Shown piece after piece: positions 58,272-64,000 of a DNA stretch of 64,000 nucleotides; the stretch's first letter is position 1, and every line of letters starts with the position of its first letter. The stretch comes from Elusimicrobiota bacterium (GTDB lineage: Bacteria; Elusimicrobiota; Elusimicrobia; FEN-1173), in the NCBI GenBank assembly GCA_016715645.1, contig JADJZR010000012.1, forward strand, positions 79,962-143,961, given 5' to 3'. Both the position numbers and the translations under genes were made by a program. The notes beneath the pieces are model-generated. The model did not search any database. It was not told where the DNA came from and saw only the letters and a program-made list of their open reading frames with translations.

Positions 58272-59315
58272 ATGAACACGTGCGGCACTTCCATTGAATT
58301 GAAGGCGAAAACCTATTACGACAAGGACGCGGACCTCAACGTCTTGAAAGGCAAAAAAATTGTTGTGTTGGGATACGGTTCCCAGGGGCACGCCCAGGCC
58401 CTGAACCTCAAAGATTCCGGAATGAACGTGGTGGTGGCGGTTCGGCCCGGCGGTCGGGGTTTCAACCTGGCGGTCAAACACGGCTGGACGGTAGGCAAAA
58501 ATTTGATCACCAACAACGTGGAGGCCGTCAAAGACGCCGATTGGATTCATTTCCTCTTGCCTGACGAAGCCCAAGGCAAAGTGTGGCGGGAAGAAGTGGC
58601 GCCGAACATTAAAAAGGGCGTGGTGTTGTCGTGGTCCCATGGGTTCAACATTCGGTTCGGGCAAGTGACACCGCCCAAAGAAGCCGATGTGGTTTTGATC
58701 GCTCCAAAAGGGCCCGGTCATTTGGTTCGCCGCACGTTCGAGGAAGGCAAAGGCACGCCGGCCCTGGTGGCGGTGGAACAGGACTTTACGGGCAAGGCCT
58801 TGGCCCACGCCTTGGCGTTTTGCAAAGCCATCGGGTCGGCCCGGGCGGGCGTGATCGAGACCACGTTTACCGAGGAAACCGAAACCGATTTGTTCGGCGA
58901 ACAAAATGTGTTGTGCGGCGGCGTGGTGGACCTGATCAAAGCCGGGTTTGAAACGTTGATCGAGGCCGGGTATCAGCCGGAAATCGCCTACTTCGAATGT
59001 CTGCACGAGCTCAAACTGATCACCGACTTGGTTCAAGAGGGCGGCATCGGATGGATGAACTATTCTATTTCCGACACGGCCGAATACGGCGAATACAGCC
59101 GCGGGCCTCGTCTGGTTACCTGCGAAACCAAAGCGCAGATGCGCAAAAACCTGAAAGAAGTTCAAAACGGGATTTTCGCCCGGGAATATTTAATGGAAAA
59201 AGCCATGGGCGGCACGGTGATGAATTCGCACCGGCGGGCGATGGCGGCGCACCCCATCGAAGTGGTGGGGGAAAAGTTGCGGTCCATGATGCCCTGGCTC
59301 AAAAAGAAAGAGTAG
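58272..59315 (+). CDS. ilvC: Ketol-acid reductoisomerase
   Basis: 347 residues, class I. NADPH motif GYGSQGHAQALNLKDSG; DWIHFLLPDEAQ; SWSHGFNIRFG; APKGPGHLVRRTF. The metal-binding C-terminal knot has DLFGEQNVLCGGVVDLIKAGFE and YPEIAYFECLHELKLI-type YQPEIAYFECLHELKLITDL. It converts acetolactate to the dihydroxy acid for valine and isoleucine. AAAGGAG before the ATG. Confidence 0.96.
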   Translation: MNTCGTSIELKAKTYYDKDADLNVLKGKKIVVLGYGSQGHAQALNLKDSGMNVVVAVRPGGRGFNLAVKHGWTVGKNLITNNVEAVKDADWIHFLLPDEAQGKVWREEVAPNIKKGVVLSWSHGFNIRFGQVTPPKEADVVLIAPKGPGHLVRRTFEEGKGTPALVAVEQDFTGKALAHALAFCKAIGSARAGVIETTFTEETETDLFGEQNVLCGGVVDLIKAGFETLIEAGYQPEIAYFECLHELKLITDLVQEGGIGWMNYSISDTAEYGEYSRGPRLVTCETKAQMRKNLKEVQNGIFAREYLMEKAMGGTVMNSHRRAMAAHPIEVVGEKLRSMMPWLKKKE

Positions 59316-59321
59316 CCTGCC

Positions 59322-59972
59322 GTGAACGAACCGTTGTTTTCCATCGCCGGAGACGGGTGGAAGTTCGTCTTCGGGTTCGCCGCCGCCGGCGCGGCGTTGA
59401 TGTTTATCGGTCACTGGGCCCCCCGGTTGCTGGGGGGCGTGCTGATCGTGGCGGCGTTGTTTTCCCTGTATTTTTTTCGGGACGGCCGGCGCGCCGTTCC
59501 GGCGACCGAGGATATCTTGTCGCCGGCCGACGGCCGCGTTTTGGAAGTGGCGGATATCGATGGGGAAGGGTACGGCCGCGGTCGGGTGGTTCGGATTTTT
59601 TTGTCGGTGTTGGATGGGCATGTGCAACGGGCTCCGGTGGCGGGAAAAGTGACGGCCACACAGTATCGTCCGGGTTCGTTTTTGGATGCCCGCCATCCCC
59701 GGGCGCCGTTTGAAAATGAAGCGAACGCCATTCATTTCGAGTCGGCCCACGGACCGGTGATGATCCGCCAAATCGCCGGGTTGATCGCTCGGCGCATTTT
59801 GTGTTGGGTGCGGGTGGGCGATTCCGTGCCGTTGGGCGAACGGGTGGGGTTGATTCGGTTTGGGTCCCAGGTGGACCTCTATGTTCCGTCAGGGACCGAT
59901 ATCCTTGTCAAAGAAGGTCAGCGGGTTCGGGCCGGCGAAACCGTTATGGCCCGCTGGAAAGGGGACTCATGA
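59322..59972 (+). CDS. psd: Phosphatidylserine decarboxylase, short type
   Basis: 216 residues. N-terminal membrane anchor (residues about 15-50), then FFRDGRRAVPATEDILSPADGRVLEV, VRIFLSVLDGHVQRAPVAGKV and the cleavage motif IRFGSQVDLYVP, where the serine of GS becomes the pyruvoyl group. It makes phosphatidylethanolamine. The GTG start lies 6 bases after ilvC. It overlaps pssA by 4 bases (ATGA). psd-pssA inside the branched-chain genes is a gene order known from several Deltaproteobacteria. Confidence 0.92.
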   Translation: MNEPLFSIAGDGWKFVFGFAAAGAALMFIGHWAPRLLGGVLIVAALFSLYFFRDGRRAVPATEDILSPADGRVLEVADIDGEGYGRGRVVRIFLSVLDGHVQRAPVAGKVTATQYRPGSFLDARHPRAPFENEANAIHFESAHGPVMIRQIAGLIARRILCWVRVGDSVPLGERVGLIRFGSQVDLYVPSGTDILVKEGQRVRAGETVMARWKGDS

Positions 59973-60856
59973 GCGAAACCCAAAAACGCAGTTTGCTTCA
60001 CATCCTCTTTGATATACGGGGAGAACGGGTGCCAACGTTGCCGGCGGCTTCGTCCGCGCCTCGGCCGCCCATGCGGCGGGGGATTTATATTTTGCCCTCT
60101 TTGTTTACCCTGGGCAATATGGGGTTGGGATTTTACTCGCTGACGCAAACGGTTCGCCAAGAATACAGCGCCGCGGCCACGGCCATTTTAATCGGTCACG
60201 TGTTGGATATTTTGGACGGCGTGGTGGCCCGGTTGACCCACACGTCCAGCCGGTTCGGCGTGGAGTTGGACTCGTTGGCGGATTGGATGACGTTTGTCAT
60301 CGCGCCCGCGTTTTTAATGTACGAGATGGTGTTGAAAAACAATCCCTCGTGGGGGTTTGTCCTTTCGGTGTTGTTTGTGATTTGTGGCGCTTTGCGGTTG
60401 GCGCGCTTTAACCTCAAGGCCCATTTGGGTGAACCGTCCACCGGCTATTTCACCGGGTTGCCCACGCCGGCGGCCGGCGGAGTCTTGGCCATATTCGCTC
60501 TCCTTTATTCGATTCAAGAAGTGGGCCGGCCCATTCGCAGTTTGGGGTTGGTCATGAAACAGGTGCCGGTGTTTTACGAAGTGGTTCCGGCGGTGATGCT
60601 GTTGTTGTCTCTGTTGATGGTGTCGAATGTGCGCTACGCCAAGTTTCGCGTGGCGGGACTGTTGAGGCCCCGGGGGTTGCGGGCCCTGGTGATTTCGGTG
60701 TTGGTGTTGTTGATGATTTGGGTGTATCCGCAAAACATGATTTTTATTTTGTATGTGTCGTACATCGGCTGGGGGGTGGTGAGTTTCTTTCTTCGTCCGC
60801 GGATGGGCGCGCCTCCCAAGGTGAAAGACGATCCGTTGGACAGTTATGGGAAATAA
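59969..60856 (+). CDS. pssA: CDP-diacylglycerol-serine O-phosphatidyltransferase
   Basis: 295 residues from ATG 59969. CDP-alcohol phosphotransferase signature DGVVARLTHTSSRFGVELDS then LAD (D-G-x2-A-R-x8-G-x3-D-x3-D) at about residue 90. About eight transmembrane segments, with a cytoplasmic N-terminus. It makes phosphatidylserine, the substrate of Psd. The start is chosen inside the psd stop. It ends 4 bases before the ATG of leuA. Confidence 0.93.
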   Translation: MSETQKRSLLHILFDIRGERVPTLPAASSAPRPPMRRGIYILPSLFTLGNMGLGFYSLTQTVRQEYSAAATAILIGHVLDILDGVVARLTHTSSRFGVELDSLADWMTFVIAPAFLMYEMVLKNNPSWGFVLSVLFVICGALRLARFNLKAHLGEPSTGYFTGLPTPAAGGVLAIFALLYSIQEVGRPIRSLGLVMKQVPVFYEVVPAVMLLLSLLMVSNVRYAKFRVAGLLRPRGLRALVISVLVLLMIWVYPQNMIFILYVSYIGWGVVSFFLRPRMGAPPKVKDDPLDSYGK

Positions 60857-60860
60857 AACC

Positions 60861-62414
60861 ATGCCAAAACAAGACCGTGTGATCGTGTTCGATACAACCT
60901 TGCGTGACGGAGAACAATCTCCCGGCGCGAGTTTGAACATCGACGAAAAAAAGGCGGCCGCCCGCCAGTTGGCTGAGTTGGGCGTGGACGTGATCGAAGC
61001 GGGTTTCCCGGTGTCGAGCCCCGGCGATTTCGAGGCGGTCAAATCCATCGCCAAAGACGTTCGTGGCCCCGAGATTTGCGGGTTGGCCCGGGCGGTGAAA
61101 GGCGACATCGAAGCCTGTTGGAACGCCGTGAAACATTCCAAGCGGCCTCGCATTCACACCTTTATCGCCACGTCGGATTTGCACATTGAACAGAAACTGC
61201 GCATGACTCGCCAGCAGGTGTTGGACCGCGCTGTGGACAGCGTGCGCTTTGCGGCGCGGTTGACGGACAACGTGGAGTTTTCGGCCGAAGACGCCGTGCG
61301 GTCAGATTTTGACTACCTTTGCCAAGTGATTGAAAGCGTCATCGACGCGGGCGCCCGGACGGTGAATATTCCGGACACGGTGGGCTATTCCATCCCGTCC
61401 GAGTGGGGCGACAAGATCCGCCGGCTCGTCGATCGGGTGCCCAATATCCACAAGGCGGTTGTCAGCGTCCATTGCCACAACGATTTGGGGTTGGGGGTGG
61501 CCAACTCCTTGGCGGCCATCCAAAACGGGGCTCGGCAAGTGGAATGCACCGTCAACGGGATCGGCGAACGGGCCGGCAACGCGTCATTGGAAGAAATCGT
61601 GATGGCCCTGCGGACCCGCAAAGATCTGTTTCATTTGACCACCGGGGTGAACACCAAAGAAATCGCCCGGGCCAGCCGGTTGATTTCAAAATTGACGGGG
61701 ATCCCCGTTCAACCCAATAAGGCGGTGGTGGGGGCCAACGCGTTCGCCCATTCGTCGGGGATTCACCAGGACGGGGTGTTGAAATCTCGGACCACCTACG
61801 AAATCATGAACCCGTCCGATGTGGGCGTGGAAGAAAGCGCGTTGCTCTTGACGGCCCGGTCGGGCCGCAACGGCGTTCAAAATCGCCTCAAACATTTGGG
61901 GTATTCGTTGACGGCGCCGAAGTTGGAAGCCCTGTTTGCCAAATTTAAACTGTTGGCGGACAAAAAAAAGTATGTGTTCGACGACGATTTGTTGACCTTG
62001 CTGGACGAAGAGGGACGGGATGCCTCGGCGGAAACGTACCATTTGGATTACATGAGCACCACCTCTGGCACGGGGATCGTTCCCACAGCCACGGTCCGTT
62101 TGAGAAAAAAGGACGAAGTCCTTCAAGAAGCCTCCTGCGGGGACGGTCCCGTGGACGCGGCCTATCGGGCCATGGCCAAAATCACCGGCCTCGCGCCGGA
62201 ACTGAAAGATTACGCGCTCCATTCGGTGTCGTCGGGCACTGACGCGCAGGGCGAGGTGGTGGTGAAAGTGGAGGCCCAGGGCCTGGTGGTGTCTGGTAAA
62301 GGAACGTCCACGGATATTGTGGAAGCCAGCGCGAAGGCCTATTTGAACGCTTTGAACAAAATCGTTTCGTCCCGCGCGGGAGGACGCCCGGCGGTCGCAA
62401 AGAGAGGGATGTGA
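60861..62414 (+). CDS. leuA: 2-isopropylmalate synthase
   Basis: About 517 residues from ATG 60861; an in-frame ATG at 60846 overlaps pssA. Family marks: FDTTLRDGEQSPGASLN, EAGFPVSSPGDFEAV, HTFIATSDLHIEQKL, NIPDTVGYSIPSEW, HCHNDLGLGVANSLAAI and NGIGERAGNASLEEIVMAL. The C-terminal LeuA regulatory domain (about 390-510) senses leucine. It condenses acetyl-CoA and 2-oxoisovalerate at the first leucine step. It overlaps leuC by 1 base. Confidence 0.95.
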   Translation: MPKQDRVIVFDTTLRDGEQSPGASLNIDEKKAAARQLAELGVDVIEAGFPVSSPGDFEAVKSIAKDVRGPEICGLARAVKGDIEACWNAVKHSKRPRIHTFIATSDLHIEQKLRMTRQQVLDRAVDSVRFAARLTDNVEFSAEDAVRSDFDYLCQVIESVIDAGARTVNIPDTVGYSIPSEWGDKIRRLVDRVPNIHKAVVSVHCHNDLGLGVANSLAAIQNGARQVECTVNGIGERAGNASLEEIVMALRTRKDLFHLTTGVNTKEIARASRLISKLTGIPVQPNKAVVGANAFAHSSGIHQDGVLKSRTTYEIMNPSDVGVEESALLLTARSGRNGVQNRLKHLGYSLTAPKLEALFAKFKLLADKKKYVFDDDLLTLLDEEGRDASAETYHLDYMSTTSGTGIVPTATVRLRKKDEVLQEASCGDGPVDAAYRAMAKITGLAPELKDYALHSVSSGTDAQGEVVVKVEAQGLVVSGKGTSTDIVEASAKAYLNALNKIVSSRAGGRPAVAKRGM

Positions 62415-63807
62415 TGGGAAAAACACTGCTGGAGAAAGTGTGGGATTTGCACACGGTTCGGACTTTGCCCAACGGGCAGACCCAACTGTTTATCGGGCTT
62501 CACCTGATCCACGAGGTCACCAGCCCCCAGGCGTTTCAGATGCTTCGGGAAAAAGGGTTGCCGGTGGCGTTTCCTCAACGGATGTTCGCCACGGCGGACC
62601 ATATTATCCCGACGGAAAACCAGGCCCGCCCCTTTGCCGACGATTTGGCGGAAGAAATGATGGCCGCGTTGGAAAAAAATTGCCGGGATTTTGGCGTTCG
62701 TTACTTTGATTTCAAGTCAGGCGAGCAGGGCGTGGTGCACGTGGTCGGGCCCGAGCAAGGTTTGACCCAGCCAGGTTTGACCGTGGCCTGCGGTGACAGC
62801 CACACTTCGACCCATGGGGCGTTCGGGGCCATTGCCTTCGGCGTGGGCACGACACAGATCCGCGATATTCTGGCCACCCAAACGCTGGCGCTCAGCCGGC
62901 CCAAAGTGCGTCGCATTCACGTGACCGGGTCGTTGGCCAAGGGCGTTTATGCCAAAGATATTATCTTGGCGGTGATCCGGCGGTTGGGGGTCAAGGGCGG
63001 GATTGGTTTCGCCTACGAGTTTGCCGGAGACACCATTTCCCGGTTGAGCATGGAAGAACGGTTGACGGTTTGCAACATGGCCATCGAAGGCGGCGCGCGG
63101 GTGGGGTACATCAACCCCGACTCCACCACCGTGGAGTATTTGCGGGGCCGGCCGTTCGTGCCCCAAGGCCCGGACTTTGATCGGGCCTCCCGTTGGTGGT
63201 TGTCCATGGGCTCGGACAAAGACGCGGCGTTTGATGACCAATTTTTTCTGGACGGCGCGGCCCTGGAACCTCAGGTGGCCTGGGGAATTCATCCGGGCCA
63301 GGCCGTGGGGGTTACGGAAAAGTTGCCGGTTCTGGATGGGGCCGCAGACAAAGTCTCGCTGGAAGAGGCCTATCGGTTCACCTCGTTTACGCCCGGAACG
63401 CCCGTGCGCGATATCGGCATCAACGTGGCTTTTATCGGTTCGTGCACGAACGGGCGCATGTCGGATTTGCGCGAGGCCGCTCGGGTGGCGCGGGGGCGTC
63501 AGGTGGCCAAAGGGGTGCGGGCGTTGGTGGTTCCGGGCTCGCAAAAAGTTCAACGCAGGCGGAATCGGAAGGCCTCAACGAGGTGTTTCGCGCCGCTGGG
63601 TTTGAGTGGCGTAACGCCGGCTGTTCCATGTGTTTGGCCATGAATCCCGACAAATTAAAAGGGCGGGAAATTTGCGCGTCCAGCTCGAACCGCAACTTTA
63701 TCGGTCGTCAGGGAAGCGCCACCGGGCGCACCCTGTTGATGAGTCCGGCCATGGTGGCCGCGGCGGCCATTGCCGGGCATGTGACCGATGTGAGGGAGGT
63801 CCTATGA
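62414..63807 (+). CDS. leuC: 3-isopropylmalate dehydratase large subunit, one-base frameshift
   Basis: Aconitase-family Fe-S enzyme. The first part holds HLIHEVTSPQAFQ, CGDSHTSTHGAFGAIAFG, and the first cluster cysteine in IGSCTNGRMSDLREAA. After VVPGSQK the frame slips at the A5 run 63543-63547. The other frame continues TQAESEGLNEVFRAAGFEWR with the CSMCLAMNPD cysteine pair and GRQGSATGRTLLMSPAMVAAAA. One added A gives a full-length, motif-complete protein of about 464 residues. A GTG at 62411 is an alternative start. leuD follows with an ATGA overlap. Confidence 0.93.
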
Positions 63808-64000
63808 AAATTCTAACCGTTGAAGGCCGCGGGGTGGCGGTGCCCGGTGACGATATCGATACCGACCGCATCATGCCGGCCCGCTATTTGCGGTGCGTGA
63901 CGTTTGCCCACATCGGCCAATACACGTTTCAAGACGAACGGTTTGATCCCGCGGGCAACAAAAAGGCTCACCCGTTCAACGATCCGAAACATCAGGGGCG
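63804..64000 (+). CDS. leuD: 3-isopropylmalate dehydratase small subunit, start only
   Basis: 65 codons to the window edge. It opens KILTVEGRGVAVPGDDIDTD and continues RIMPARYLRCV; the DDIDTDRI-x-PARYL motif is the family signature. It forms the heterodimer with LeuC. It starts within the stop of leuC. Confidence 0.93.
   Translation, partial: MKILTVEGRGVAVPGDDIDTDRIMPARYLRCVTFAHIGQYTFQDERFDPAGNKKAHPFNDPKHQG

Overview
The window is a GC-rich bacterial chromosome segment. Genes are packed head to tail, often overlap by 4 bases (ATGA or GTGA), and often start with GTG or TTG. The organism is Gram-negative in build: it has LptE, a lipobox lipoprotein, GmhA and an HldE-type nucleotidyltransferase for heptose synthesis, MurJ, and PssA/Psd for phosphatidylethanolamine. 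Two very large unrecognised proteins and the mixed gene orders suggest an uncultured lineage near Elusimicrobiota or Omnitrophota. That placement is inference; nothing here proves the phylum.

Layout. 1-5.3 kb: end of a sodium/solute symporter, a VTT-domain membrane protein, then zapB-like/zapA, rarA (carrying an extreme poly-G repeat), 5-formyl-THF cyclo-ligase and the fluoride channel crcB. 5.3-5.9 kb: mazEF. 6-12.9 kb: ymdB, ispA, dxs, tlyA, leuS. 13-14.9 kb: lptE and holA, with rpsT convergent. 15-19.1 kb: murJ, a short uvrC, ogt, rfbA and tRNA-Arg. 19.2-28.7 kb: a pmbA-like gene, the shikimate set aroE-aroC-aroK-aroB, pepP, efp, accB, accC and gmhA. 28.8-38.3 kb: the hldE-type gene and the thiamine genes thiD2, thiE and thiC. 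ThiD2 and thiE are separated by about 6.2 kb holding a MITE-like element, a Phd/PIN toxin-antitoxin pair and two giant proteins. 38.3-42.6 kb: thrB, a DUF4160/DUF2442 pair, lysC and cimA. 42.6-53.8 kb: an accessory island. It holds a REP/RAYT element interrupted by a group II intron, two related integrase remnants, HigBA, BrnTA and AbrB/PIN systems, a miniature RHS protein with a possible immunity gene, broken genes, a second intron fragment and two DUF4143 ATPases. 53.8-64 kb: two A-type Fe-S carrier genes, then an attenuator-controlled branched-chain operon: ilvH-ilvB fusion, ilvC, psd, pssA, leuA, leuC, leuD.

The housekeeping genes supply isoprenoids (ispA, dxs), chorismate (aroECKB), malonyl-CoA (accBC), thiamine (thiC, thiD2, thiE), threonine/lysine precursors (lysC, thrB) and isoleucine, valine and leucine (cimA, ilvHB, ilvC, leuACD). 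At least six otherwise intact genes carry a one-base indel, most at homopolymers. Sequencing or consensus error is the simplest explanation for these.

The strongest unusual signals are: a group II intron sitting inside one arm of a REP inverted repeat, with a second intron copy after the same motif; four sigma70-like promoters whose -10 box lies only 6-8 nt before the start codon; an AccB whose biotin lysine is replaced by glutamine; an IlvH-IlvB fusion joined by repeat-derived sequence; and a 143-bp MITE with perfect terminal repeats and a 10-bp target duplication.
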